A DNA stretch of 64,000 nucleotides from NCBI GenBank assembly GCA_017433195.1, contig JAFRHR010000037.1, forward strand, positions 1 to 64,000, read 5' to 3'. How positions within the stretch are numbered: position 1 is the first letter of the stretch; each line of letters starts with the position of its first letter. The translations under genes were made by a program, and so were the position numbers. Under the pieces are notes generated by a model, which saw nothing but the letters and a program-made list of their open reading frames with translations, had not been told where the DNA came from and did not search any database. Shown here piece by piece: positions 28,457-37,916 of the stretch. The stretch comes from a bacterium (GTDB lineage: Bacteria; Cyanobacteriota; Vampirovibrionia; Gastranaerophilales; Gastranaerophilaceae).

Positions 28457-28979
28457 TATTTTATTAGTGTTTGCTTTGCCCTGCTTTGCTTATCAGACAG
28501 TAATCATACATTTCCCTAACGAAGAAATATGGAAAGCAATTTATTACAAAAAAGGTGCCAGAGAGGCCATTGTTCAATACGTTCCGCCAACTCAGGACAG
28601 AGTAAACTGGACAAAATCAGTAGTTATTCACTCTTATAAAGGTTATACATTTCCATCAGGAAGATTTATGGATCAAATGACGGCTCAAATGGAAATGCAA
28701 AACCCGACAAGTGCATATCGTTATGTAAAATATACCCCTGACGACTCCGTTGCAGTAAGATGTACAAGTGAATATAAAGGAATTAGGGGGCAGTGCGAAA
28801 TATATAAATTAACAAAAGGACACGAGGGACTTATTTCAATTCACTACGTAAACAGAGACAAAAACGATTTTAAAGCCACATATAATGATTGGTTTAACCG
28901 TCTAAAAAAGGCAACTGTATATTACAGTCATTTCAGAGACGAAAGAGTTATGGATAAGGCTCAATATTATGAACTATAA
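28431..28979 (+). CDS. Secreted or periplasmic protein of unknown function
   Basis: The 182-residue product has a clear signal peptide: MKKLL, a hydrophobic stretch LFISILLVFALP and a likely cleavage after CFA. The mature part is basic and Tyr-rich with no recognised domain. It has few Cys. It starts 26 nt inside the NIF3-family gene, so it belongs to the gmk-coaBC transcript, though its function need not be related. Confidence 0.75.
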   Translation: MKKLLLFISILLVFALPCFAYQTVIIHFPNEEIWKAIYYKKGAREAIVQYVPPTQDRVNWTKSVVIHSYKGYTFPSGRFMDQMTAQMEMQNPTSAYRYVKYTPDDSVAVRCTSEYKGIRGQCEIYKLTKGHEGLISIHYVNRDKNDFKATYNDWFNRLKKATVYYSHFRDERVMDKAQYYEL

Positions 28980-28983
28980 TACG

Positions 28984-31900
28984 TTATTTCAGTATTATTC
29001 CGTTAACCCTGCAAAATGACTCCAAATTTAATTTTGCTTTTTCGATTATAAAGTCGAGATCCTGATTTTGAAGCTGTTTAGCAAGTTCTTCGGATTTTTC
29101 ATAAAGGCTTCTTACATTCATCAAAGAATCAACTTTGTCTTCTTTTGTAAGTGCAGATTCCTGATAATACTTACCATAGAGAACATATAATCTTACGAGT
29201 TGATCGTGTAAATCGAATTTCTTAGCAAATAATATTGCTTTTTCAATATAAACTTTGGCAGAGTCAAAGTCTTGTTTTACAATATATATTTCCCCGATTA
29301 ATTTATTGAGCAGGCAGGTAAAGAAATGGTTTGTAACAACCGGAGATTGAGATATATCAAGTGCTTTCATTGCTATATCAAGGGCAGAATCCGCACTTTC
29401 TTCAATTAATTTGGCTTCACTTGCAAAATACCAGCCTAACAAAACTCCTGTCGCAATTTGTTGTTTTGCAAAATATGCAATTTGCTCAACATATATTTCA
29501 AGTGCTTTTTTAGCAGAATTTCTTTCCTTAAATACCTTACCTAAGAACAGTTTTAAGATGTTCTTTGAGTAATCATCCCCAATATTGTTTGCAAATGTTG
29601 TTAACTGGAACAACTCGTTTTCTATTCCGTCTATCTTGTTTAATATAAATTTATTAATAACATTTATTAGATTCCATTCCGAAATACAGAAATCATCCAT
29701 CACTCTTATTCTGTACTGTTTCAGAATATCTTCAAGAATTATGTCTGATTTATGGACGTTTCCTCTCATTGTATTTGCCAGCGCAAGTACCAAATGCAGT
29801 TTACACTGCAATAATTCGTCATTAATTTCATTTTTTTCTATTACATCAAAAATCCCCTGTAAAACCTCAAAAGTACTGCTGTTACCCTGTACTGCAAGTG
29901 CTTTTGCAACAATTAACTGAGTTTTTATCCAGGTTTCAAATACCTCGGTTAACGGTAAATTTTTAACTGATTTTTGTTGAGTCAATGCCTTTTCCAAATG
30001 AGGAATAATATCATTATCTACAATATTTATCAGTAAACCGAAATTGCCTAATCTTTCAAGAGCCTCTAATTTTCTTGTTTTTATCATTGCAATTTCGAGT
30101 GTCATTTCAGGCGGAATAAGTTTAACAGCCTCATCAACACATTCTATTATTCCGTAATAATTTCCGGTTTTCTTTGCGCAGGAAGTAATGTATCCGAATA
30201 ATTCCAGTGTTTCAAATATGTTATTCTGCTCCTGACTTATTTTTACGGCTTTTGTTAAATATTCTAATGCTTCTTCAGGAGCATTTTTTTCAAGAATTTT
30301 ACCTATTCTTGTACATATATTTTTTCTGATTTTATCGGCATTTTCTGAATTTTCATCTTCTATGAGTTTCATAACCTGTTTTTGCGCTGCAACATAGAGA
30401 TTTACATCCCCGATGTATGATGCAGTTTTTATACAACTGTTCCAGTATTTTACCGCATCTTCTTTAATTCCCAAATTCTGTGCCAAAACAGCTAATAAAG
30501 AAACTGATGACAACTGATATTTTTGCAAACTTTTGTATAATTTTTCCATAGTCGATTTTGCTGAAACATCATTTCTTGCATTTTCAAGTGTCAGTTTCCA
30601 GACATCACTGCTTTTAAATTCATAAACCAGATTGCTGATAGGAACTATATATTTTAACTTAACAAGTCTGTCAGTTCCTTTCATTATTGAATCTTCAGAT
30701 AAACCGTCCATTCCGACAGCCATTGAGGGATAAAATTTGCAACCCAACAGAGAAAATACTAATAACAATTTACATAAAAGAGTATTTTCTTTGTTTAAAA
30801 ACGAAAGTCGTTTTTTCATTATTCCGTCTAATGTCTGAGGAATTTCTGTTTCGGTTTGAAGGCGTTTTGCATCAGCCAGCATAATCAATGCCTGTTCAGC
30901 AATTGCCGGGACTCCGCCTGATATTTTTACAATTGTATTTTTAATATCATCACTGACTTTAATATCAGTATTTTGATTTACCAACGTTTCAATATGCTCG
31001 TCTTTTAAAGCCCCTATCGATATATCGGAATAAGCATCGTCTGACATACCTTTTATGTTCAGATAACCCATTACCGGTCTTATTTCCGGATACGTAACAA
31101 TAAATTTGCAGTTTTTCATTATTTTTTCGTTACCGAGAAGTCTGATTAAAAATTCATAAGACATTGAATCTATACATTCAATATTATCTACTACAATAAC
31201 TACCGGCATTTTTTCACAAACTGTTTCAAAAACCTTTGTAATGATATTGTAAGTTTTTTCTTTATTCGTAAGGATATTTTCAAAATAATCATTATTTTCA
31301 GGATAAAGGAGATTTAACAAATCAAATACTTCATCATTTGTCAGTGTCGGAAAATCCTGCTGGAAAAATTTTACGGAATTTTTTCTCAAAGCAAGCGTAT
31401 TAACACAGAAATTGTTGATATTAAAAAATGTGAGCAGGATGTCCTGAATTAAACCAAAAGGCGAGGTCTGCGAAACATATGTACATTTCCCGAAAAGCCA
31501 TACAAACTTTTCCTGTTTCAGTTCGCTTATTGCAAATCTCAATACAAGATTTTTTCCTATCCCGCTTTTTCCGTTAATTGATATGATTTTCTTTGTTGGA
31601 TCTTTAATTGCAAGAACGAGTGCATTTTTCGCCTTTTGCTGAGAATAAAATTTTGCATTATATTCAAGAGAAACGGGTTCCTCTTCTTCAACAGGCTCTT
31701 CTTGTTGTTGCTCCTGTACAACTTCTGTTTCAGGAACTTTTTCTTCCTGCTTAACTTCTCCCTGTGGCGGTTTTGTATTAATTGTTATATGTTCTTTTGG
31801 CTCCGGAACAGATACCTCAGGTGCTTTACTTACCCAAAAATCAAAACCGCATTTTCTGCATGTCTTCGCTGTAGGAATATTTATACTTTTACATTCGGGG

Positions 31901-32058
31901 CATACCTTTAATAATTCATTCCCGCATTTTTGACAAACTTTTTTATTAATGAAATTGTAAGTACCGCATTTTTTACAAAAACTTCCTACTTTAAAGTTGC
32001 AATTACTGCACCTTATCTGACCTTTTTGTATTTCTGCTTTGCACTTTGGACATTTCAT
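28984..32058 (-). CDS. Zinc-ribbon / P-loop ATPase / TPR signalling protein
   Basis: The 1,024-residue protein begins with three zinc ribbons in 75 residues, each of two CxxC knuckles (CPKC/CSNC, CKKC/CQKC, CPEC/CRKC). A Glu/Pro linker leads to an AAA/STAND-type ATPase near residues 135-400. Its P-loop-like SINGKSGIGKNLVLRF has Asn where Ser or Thr is usual, and its Walker B-like strand is MPVVIVVDNIE. The C-terminal half is helical, TPR-like (for example AVKYWNSC, DVAMKALDIS-type repeats and DFDSAKVYIEKAILFAKKF). This architecture resembles MalT/adenylate-cyclase-associated signal ATPases. Its ATG shares one base with the stop of the sigma-like gene. Confidence 0.75.
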   Translation of the reverse strand: MKCPKCKAEIQKGQIRCSNCNFKVGSFCKKCGTYNFINKKVCQKCGNELLKVCPECKSINIPTAKTCRKCGFDFWVSKAPEVSVPEPKEHITINTKPPQGEVKQEEKVPETEVVQEQQQEEPVEEEEPVSLEYNAKFYSQQKAKNALVLAIKDPTKKIISINGKSGIGKNLVLRFAISELKQEKFVWLFGKCTYVSQTSPFGLIQDILLTFFNINNFCVNTLALRKNSVKFFQQDFPTLTNDEVFDLLNLLYPENNDYFENILTNKEKTYNIITKVFETVCEKMPVVIVVDNIECIDSMSYEFLIRLLGNEKIMKNCKFIVTYPEIRPVMGYLNIKGMSDDAYSDISIGALKDEHIETLVNQNTDIKVSDDIKNTIVKISGGVPAIAEQALIMLADAKRLQTETEIPQTLDGIMKKRLSFLNKENTLLCKLLLVFSLLGCKFYPSMAVGMDGLSEDSIMKGTDRLVKLKYIVPISNLVYEFKSSDVWKLTLENARNDVSAKSTMEKLYKSLQKYQLSSVSLLAVLAQNLGIKEDAVKYWNSCIKTASYIGDVNLYVAAQKQVMKLIEDENSENADKIRKNICTRIGKILEKNAPEEALEYLTKAVKISQEQNNIFETLELFGYITSCAKKTGNYYGIIECVDEAVKLIPPEMTLEIAMIKTRKLEALERLGNFGLLINIVDNDIIPHLEKALTQQKSVKNLPLTEVFETWIKTQLIVAKALAVQGNSSTFEVLQGIFDVIEKNEINDELLQCKLHLVLALANTMRGNVHKSDIILEDILKQYRIRVMDDFCISEWNLINVINKFILNKIDGIENELFQLTTFANNIGDDYSKNILKLFLGKVFKERNSAKKALEIYVEQIAYFAKQQIATGVLLGWYFASEAKLIEESADSALDIAMKALDISQSPVVTNHFFTCLLNKLIGEIYIVKQDFDSAKVYIEKAILFAKKFDLHDQLVRLYVLYGKYYQESALTKEDKVDSLMNVRSLYEKSEELAKQLQNQDLDFIIEKAKLNLESFCRVNGIILK

Positions 32059-32576
32059 TAATTGTATATCCTCTTTTTAACTTCCTCAATTAAAGAAAAT
32101 ATGTCTTTTGCAATTTCTTCTTCCGGTTTTGCAAGTATTGTTGAAATTTCTTTCAGATTTTTATTTTCGATATATCTGAGTGCATATATTTCTCCGTAAT
32201 TTTTTTCAGGATACTCATTTTCAATATCTTTTAAAATTTTTACGGCTCTTAATTTTACACTGTGAAGTATCTCTCTTTTTTCGTTTACCGGAGTATAATT
32301 CATAATGTCATAACTTACAGGTTTATATTTCTTTTGATTTTTGACTGAATTGCGCCGTTTAAAAAGTCTGTTATTTTTCTTTAAAACTTTAATTATGCAT
32401 GAAGAAATAAATCTCTCTTTATATTCTAAGGGAAGCTCTTTTGATAAAATACTTATCTCCGCCATTTTTTCGGATTTTTGTATTTCATCAAGAATTTTAT
32501 CGGTTAAGTCTTCATTTCCCGAATACCTTTTATCTTTTTTAATATATTTAATTATTTCTTTTTCTTCTGTAACCAT
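32058..32576 (-). CDS. Sigma-70 region-4-like protein
   Basis: The 172-residue protein ends with a segment resembling sigma region 4: YGEIYALRYIENKNLKEIST, followed by ILAKPEEEIAKDIFSLIEEV. The first half (EYKERFISSCIIKVLKKNNR) could be a degenerate region 2, but the match is weak. It lies between the membrane-anchored acidic protein (16 bp) and the ATPase gene (1-nt overlap). An alternative reading is a DNA-binding adaptor rather than a true sigma factor. Confidence 0.5.
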   Translation of the reverse strand: MVTEEKEIIKYIKKDKRYSGNEDLTDKILDEIQKSEKMAEISILSKELPLEYKERFISSCIIKVLKKNNRLFKRRNSVKNQKKYKPVSYDIMNYTPVNEKREILHSVKLRAVKILKDIENEYPEKNYGEIYALRYIENKNLKEISTILAKPEEEIAKDIFSLIEEVKKRIYN

Positions 32577-32592
32577 TTTCCCTCAAATTACA

Positions 32593-34917
32593 TTAAAAAC
32601 TAATAATCAATGACGGATAACCCGTTTCGTTATTTAAACCTTCCAATGTTAATTTTGAATTTTTTAAAACATCATTAACTGTTTGTATAACCAGCTTATC
32701 TATCACCTTTGAACCACTTGTCGCCTGAATACTGCCCGCTTTTAATACTTTATCTTTAACAATCATATTAATAATAACATTTTTTTGCGTAGGCTTTTCA
32801 TCAATAAGCAACAAGTCGTTAGACAATGCCAGTTTTATTTTTCTGCCCAAATTTAATAAATTATTCTTTTTCTCTTGTGTATCAACACAAATTTCAGGAA
32901 TATCCCAACTTACATCAATATTTTTGATATCAAAGCCGTTTGGCTCCAATTCTGTTGTAGAAGGAGGAAGAACATAAAATTCTTTTTCTGTATCTTTTGA
33001 CAAATCCAAACTCTTAAGTCCTTCTAACGGCATGTCAGTTTGTTTCATGGGCTCAGGATTAAGAGGAATTTCTTTTACCTGAACTCTGTTTGCAGGATTT
33101 TCATCAAATCTTTCAACATCAACATTATTAAACAAAAACGCTGTAACACCTGCAGTTATAGCACTTACTATAAATGCCGTACCAACAGTCAGAACTATAA
33201 TTCTTTTTACTTTTCGTTTACCTTTTGGTCTTACTTCAGCTTCTTCCCTTAAAATATTATTTAATTCGTCAAGTTCAGGGAATGAACTCGCTGACTCTAC
33301 AGAACTATTTGGAATTTCTATATTTACCTCATCAGGAATTTCTTCCTCCTGTTCAATTTCCGAAGGGAGTTCTTCTTTTATATCAAATTCTTCCTCGTTT
33401 TCATCACTAAATTCTTCACTTTCATCAGATAAACCATTTTTAAATAATTTATCCAAATCTGTTTCAACTTTTTTATTTACTTTTGGCTCATCTGCTACAT
33501 CATCTTCTTCTTTTGCCTTAGGTAAATCTTCTTCCTCCACATGAAGTTCTGTTTTATTAATATCATCTGCAATAATATCACTTATTAAACCTACGTCCTC
33601 GTAATTAAGTTCTTCATCCTCCGGAATAACTTTGTCCTTGACGTCTATATCATTATCAAAATCCAAAATTAAAAAATCATCTACAGCTTTAGTTTCCTCT
33701 TTTGGCTCCTCTTTTTGTACAGGTTCCGGATTATCCGGTAAAATCAAACTTTCTTGAGTTGAAAAAGCATTCTCGTTAACTTCTTCAGTATCTTCCGAAA
33801 GATCAGTCATATCAGTTTCCAAATTAACAGGAGACTCAATTATCGGAGTTTCTCTTTCAATTTCTATATCCGCATTTTCCGGATCGAGATAATCTATTGT
33901 TTCACTGTCAGGTTCTTCATTCAGTAAATTTTCATTAATATCTGTATTTTCATTAATATCAGTATTTTCTCTATTATCAATAAAATTTATTTCATTTTTA
34001 TCTTCTTCCGCTGCATCATTTTCAAACCCTGACAAAACATCCTGACTTACATAATCCTGAATGACATCTTCTGTTTCTTCTTTTATTTCCAAATTATCTT
34101 CGGCAGGTTCAACTGTTTCATAAACCTCAGGAAACTCGACTCTTTCATAAGTCTCATTATCTTCACAATAATCATCAGAGAGGGACTCTTCAGAAACAGG
34201 CTCTCTCACGGCAGCTGCTTCATCGTAATTTTTTACATCATCCGATATGTTTGAAAACAAATCTTCGGCATTTTCAAACTCAAGCATCGCTTTTCTGACA
34301 TCTTCATTGTTTACGATTAATTTAATAAATCTTGTTTTGTTTTCAAGCGCATTGTCGTAATACTTAATTATGTCACAACGAACTTCTTTTGCATTCTTAA
34401 CGGGGTAATCGCAATAAGGAATTTTTTTGATTTTTTGCTTAAATAGTTTTACAGAGATAAGATTTTCCTTTTCCGGAAAATAATACTCAACAGAAGATTT
34501 TGCTTCTTCGACCATAAGAGGATCCAAAAAGCCTAAAACTTCACCTGTATCCAAATCTTTATTAATTTTGACAAACATGTAAAAAGAGGGTGTAATTCCA
34601 TAGTCATAATGACTTTTTGGGATAAACAGCATATTTTCATTAAAAACAACACGGACATCAACTATTTTTCCGTCAATTCTTACGTCTGCTATATCAAAAT
34701 CTTCAAGAATTTTTTTTATTTTATATACAGAAAAACTGTCATCTGCTTTTATTCCGTTTTCTTCAAAGAATTTTTTTGCAATCTTTATTCCTAAAACATT
34801 TGAAACGGCACGATTTCTGTTATTTCTGCCCGTAAAATCACCGCAGAAAAATCTTGCCTCTTTTAATTCAGTATCAGTTAATTCTATTTTATTTTTTAAT
34901 TCTTTAACTGCTGCCAA
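32593..34917 (-). CDS. Membrane-anchored acidic protein with TonB-like C-terminal domain
   Basis: The 774-residue protein has an N-terminal globular domain (about residues 1-230), a very acidic low-complexity linker (about 230-560, rich in Glu/Asp, with repeated NTDINEN), one basic-flanked membrane helix (KRIIVLTVGTAFIVSAITAG, about 580-600) and an extracytoplasmic domain. The last 90 residues (KNVIINMIVKDKVLKAGSIQ, then SGSKVIDKLVIQTVNDVL) resemble a TonB/TolA C-terminal fold. The N-domain stretch VRVVFNENMLFIPKSHYDYG recalls cyanobacterial DUF1822 proteins, but only loosely. It starts with TTG at 34917, with cggagag 13 nt upstream. It is the first gene of a three-gene operon and may sense an external signal. 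Confidence 0.6.
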   Translation of the reverse strand: MAAVKELKNKIELTDTELKEARFFCGDFTGRNNRNRAVSNVLGIKIAKKFFEENGIKADDSFSVYKIKKILEDFDIADVRIDGKIVDVRVVFNENMLFIPKSHYDYGITPSFYMFVKINKDLDTGEVLGFLDPLMVEEAKSSVEYYFPEKENLISVKLFKQKIKKIPYCDYPVKNAKEVRCDIIKYYDNALENKTRFIKLIVNNEDVRKAMLEFENAEDLFSNISDDVKNYDEAAAVREPVSEESLSDDYCEDNETYERVEFPEVYETVEPAEDNLEIKEETEDVIQDYVSQDVLSGFENDAAEEDKNEINFIDNRENTDINENTDINENLLNEEPDSETIDYLDPENADIEIERETPIIESPVNLETDMTDLSEDTEEVNENAFSTQESLILPDNPEPVQKEEPKEETKAVDDFLILDFDNDIDVKDKVIPEDEELNYEDVGLISDIIADDINKTELHVEEEDLPKAKEEDDVADEPKVNKKVETDLDKLFKNGLSDESEEFSDENEEEFDIKEELPSEIEQEEEIPDEVNIEIPNSSVESASSFPELDELNNILREEAEVRPKGKRKVKRIIVLTVGTAFIVSAITAGVTAFLFNNVDVERFDENPANRVQVKEIPLNPEPMKQTDMPLEGLKSLDLSKDTEKEFYVLPPSTTELEPNGFDIKNIDVSWDIPEICVDTQEKKNNLLNLGRKIKLALSNDLLLIDEKPTQKNVIINMIVKDKVLKAGSIQATSGSKVIDKLVIQTVNDVLKNSKLTLEGLNNETGYPSLIISF

Positions 34918-35073
34918 TTTGTAACTCGCTCTCCGCCCGTATTTTTAGCAATAAATCTGTAAATTCTCTTTTTTCAAAAAGAATCCGCACAAAAAAATTC
35001 CCTCTATTTATTAATATAATTGCATATATCAAGAAAATATTCCATTTCTTTACAAAACTTGAAATTATTAAAA

Positions 35074-35928
35074 TTAATAATTCAGATTCAGATTTTTATT
35101 TCTTCTGAACCAGGTTAACTGTCGTTTTGCGTAATGCCTTGAATTAAGTTTAATTTTTTCAACTGCCTCGTCAAAAGAAATTTTATTATCCAAAAATTCA
35201 ATCATTTCCTGATAGCCTATTGTATTTGTTATATTTTTTATTCTGCCGTATTTGTTTAAAAGGTTTTCTGTTTCAGCAAGCAAACCTTTTTCAACCATTT
35301 CATCAACTCTCATATTAATACGGTTATTAAGTTCTTCTCTGCTTTTTATTTCAGGGGCAAGCCACGTTACATCGTATTCCTCATTCTTTACCCCTGCCTG
35401 TTTTGAAAAAGGTATTCCCGAAATAACAGTTACTTCTAATGCTCTTATCAGACGAACTCTGTCATTGGGATAAATTTTTTCAAAAGCATCAAAGTCTAAG
35501 TCTTTTAGTTTGTTTGCAAGTTCTTCATTTGAAAGATGATTAAGTTCATTCCTCAAATTCTCGTCAGCCTTTATTCTCGGAGGGGCATAATTTTCAAGCA
35601 ATATTCTGAAATACAAGCCTGTTCCGCCCGCAATTACCGGAAGTTTTCCCTTGCTTGAAATTTCTTCAATTGCACGCTTTGCATCGTCATAAAAATTTGC
35701 AACGGAATAATCAAAATCGGGTTCAACAATATCGATAAGATGGTGCTTAATTCCCTGCATTTCTTCAATTGTAGGTTTTGCAGTTGCGATATCAAAACCT
35801 TTATACACAAGCCTTGAATCGGCAGAAATTATTTCTCCGTTATGTTCCTGTGCGTATTCAATTGCAAGTTTAGTCTTCCCGCTCGCTGTCGGACCCGCTA
35901 TCGCAACGACCTTCAATTTGTTCTTCAT
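35074..35928 (-). CDS. miaA: tRNA dimethylallyltransferase
   Basis: The 284-residue enzyme prenylates A37 of tRNAs reading UNN codons. The P-loop AIAGPTASGKTKLAIEYAQ at residue 9, IISADSRLVYKGFDIATAKP, PVIAGGTGLYF and the tRNA-contact segment SRHYAKRQLTWFRRN near the C-terminus are all present. The ATG at 35928 is chosen because the conserved protein starts there. The upstream membrane-protein gene overlaps this start by 59 nt in another frame. Confidence 0.95.
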   Translation of the reverse strand: MKNKLKVVAIAGPTASGKTKLAIEYAQEHNGEIISADSRLVYKGFDIATAKPTIEEMQGIKHHLIDIVEPDFDYSVANFYDDAKRAIEEISSKGKLPVIAGGTGLYFRILLENYAPPRIKADENLRNELNHLSNEELANKLKDLDFDAFEKIYPNDRVRLIRALEVTVISGIPFSKQAGVKNEEYDVTWLAPEIKSREELNNRINMRVDEMVEKGLLAETENLLNKYGRIKNITNTIGYQEMIEFLDNKISFDEAVEKIKLNSRHYAKRQLTWFRRNKNLNLNY

Positions 35929-36700
35929 AATACTGAAATAATAACACAACAAGATACGCAGTTGAATAAACCGATAACAATACCGATACAAAATATAAAA
36001 CATTATTGGTCATTGAAAAAGTGCTAAACAATGAAACCAACAGGTATAAAAAGAACATAAATAAAAACAAAACCAAATTTTTAAAAAATTTTCCGAATAA
36101 ATTCTTTACTGATATAAAGAATGAAACAAATATATTTTTACCCCCGAATTCTATTGCGGGAACCCAAAACATTGTAATGAACATAAAAATCAAAATAAAC
36201 AGTAAAAACAACATATTCCATTGATTTACTTTTACAAGATCCTCAACAGGCATTGAAGCAACAAACTGCTTTAATGTTTCGGGAGAATTCATTGTACTGT
36301 TTAAAACATCGACCGGAATCGGGAATTGTCCTATATATTTGACTGCACATTTATAAGCACCCAAAGCAACACCGAATAACATTGCAGAATACAAAACCAC
36401 CCCAATGATATATGTTAAAAACTTATTTCCAACACCCTGCAAAAAGACTTTCAGTAATTCAAAAGATGTTTTTGTTTTATCTTCCGGCGTTACAACAGCA
36501 TCTTTTATCATTGCAAACCAACCTGACAAAAATGCCCCTGTCATCAAGACATAAACAATCAAAGATGCTGCCATTTGTTTCGGATTTGATGACATAGTAA
36601 ATTTTAAAAACAGACTTGCGATTATTATATACAAAATCTGCGGAGTCGGTATAATTAAATTTCTGTTGGTTGTTGAAAACGCTCTTTTAATACTTAACAC
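35870..36700 (-). CDS. Integral membrane protein of unknown function
   Basis: The 276-residue protein has about six hydrophobic helices (for example ILYIIIASLFLKF, MAASLIVYVLMTGAFLSGWF, YIIGVVLYSAMLFGVALGAY, LFLLFILIFMFITMFWVPA and VLFLFMFFLYLLVSLF). It ends in a charged cytoplasmic tail. No family is recognised. A GTG start follows gagggaaat. The 59-nt overlap with miaA suggests translational coupling, not a related role. Confidence 0.75.
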   Translation of the reverse strand: MLSIKRAFSTTNRNLIIPTPQILYIIIASLFLKFTMSSNPKQMAASLIVYVLMTGAFLSGWFAMIKDAVVTPEDKTKTSFELLKVFLQGVGNKFLTYIIGVVLYSAMLFGVALGAYKCAVKYIGQFPIPVDVLNSTMNSPETLKQFVASMPVEDLVKVNQWNMLFLLFILIFMFITMFWVPAIEFGGKNIFVSFFISVKNLFGKFFKNLVLFLFMFFLYLLVSLFSTFSMTNNVLYFVSVLLSVYSTAYLVVLLFQYYEEQIEGRCDSGSDSERED

Positions 36701-36757
36701 ATTTCCCTCTTTTCAAGCATTTTATCCCGAAAAAAATTTTTAAAATTCCCTTGTCGG

Positions 36758-37900
36758 CTATTTTACCTTTTCGGCCTCTTTACCCTTCATTGTTTCGGCA
36801 CGTTTTTTTCTGCGCATTAAATCAACAAATGCTTCGAGTCTTGTAATATAACCTGCACGCCCTGTCTGTTCGTCCATAATTAGGGTTAACAAAGGAATAT
36901 TATGATCTTCTTTTATTGTCGGGAATATATTTTGTGACATAATTTCAGGCATACAAGTAAACGGACTTATATGTATAATTCCGTCTTTGCCTTTTTTCTT
37001 TGCAAAAACAACATCGGAAACACATTCTAACGCATCACCGCCTATATCTCTGTTTAAATATGGTTTTGCCATTTTTTCTGCACGCTGCAGGTGTGTTTCT
37101 TTACTTTGGAACGCTTTCGGAATTATCGCATCTTTTAAGAAACTTCCGACAGTAAGACTTCTTCTTGTCTGAACTCCCATACGTCCGAGTTCACGTTCAA
37201 TATACTGATTTGAAAACTCATCGTTTACAAGGAATATTTCCCCGGTCAAATCAACATACAAAACTTCTTTGTTTTTATCAATTTCGGTTTTTTCTATTTC
37301 TGCAAGAGCCTTGTTATATGCACTTTTTAAATCTAATGTACTTTCAACGTCAGCAATATATTTAAGCGCTTTTTTATAGTTCTTTTCGGCATCACCGAAA
37401 TTTATTTCTCTTGCTCTGTAATAAGAAAGGGCTGAATCTAAATCGTCAATTGCAAAAATTTTCCTTATCGTGATATTTATTGCTCTCATAATTCTGATAG
37501 GATCATTTTTGCCCGAAATTTTTGCAAGGAAATTATAAAGTCCTCTTATCCCGTCATAAAGTGATAGTTCAATATAATTTGCATCATAGCCCAAATCTTT
37601 TAAGGTACTCTGTATGTTACAGCCATATTCACCCAAACGGCAAATTCCCGGAGATGTAATCATCGCAACATAATCGGCACCGCCTTCTATCGCTTCAATA
37701 AAATTTCCCAAAATCAGTTTATAAGGCAGACAAACTGCTTCGGGAGAATTTTTTGTCCCGTAAGACAATGTTTTCTTATTTGTATAAGGCGGAGTATAAG
37801 GTTCCACCCCTATTTTTCTTAAACCTGCTTCCCACGCAATGTGTATTGTTCCCATATGAGGAAAAGACACCTTAATTTTCTTTTCGTTTTCTTTTTTCAT
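36758..37900 (-). CDS. COG3581-type protein (2-hydroxyacyl-CoA dehydratase activase-related)
   Basis: The 380-residue protein matches the stand-alone form of the C-terminal half of large CoA-dehydratase activase-related proteins: HMGTIHIAWEAGLRKIGVEP, NSPEAVCLPYKLILGNFIEA, ITSPGICRLGEYGCN and IHISPFTCMPEIMSQNIFPT, ending IMDEQTGRAGYITRLEAFVD. The conserved Cys in these motifs suggest an iron-sulfur cluster. No activase partner or dehydratase subunit is adjacent. The substrate is unknown. It lies 16 bp after the sigma-factor gene. Confidence 0.8.
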   Translation of the reverse strand: MKKENEKKIKVSFPHMGTIHIAWEAGLRKIGVEPYTPPYTNKKTLSYGTKNSPEAVCLPYKLILGNFIEAIEGGADYVAMITSPGICRLGEYGCNIQSTLKDLGYDANYIELSLYDGIRGLYNFLAKISGKNDPIRIMRAINITIRKIFAIDDLDSALSYYRAREINFGDAEKNYKKALKYIADVESTLDLKSAYNKALAEIEKTEIDKNKEVLYVDLTGEIFLVNDEFSNQYIERELGRMGVQTRRSLTVGSFLKDAIIPKAFQSKETHLQRAEKMAKPYLNRDIGGDALECVSDVVFAKKKGKDGIIHISPFTCMPEIMSQNIFPTIKEDHNIPLLTLIMDEQTGRAGYITRLEAFVDLMRRKKRAETMKGKEAEKVK

Positions 37901-37916
37901 TTTACTTCTCTGCTGT

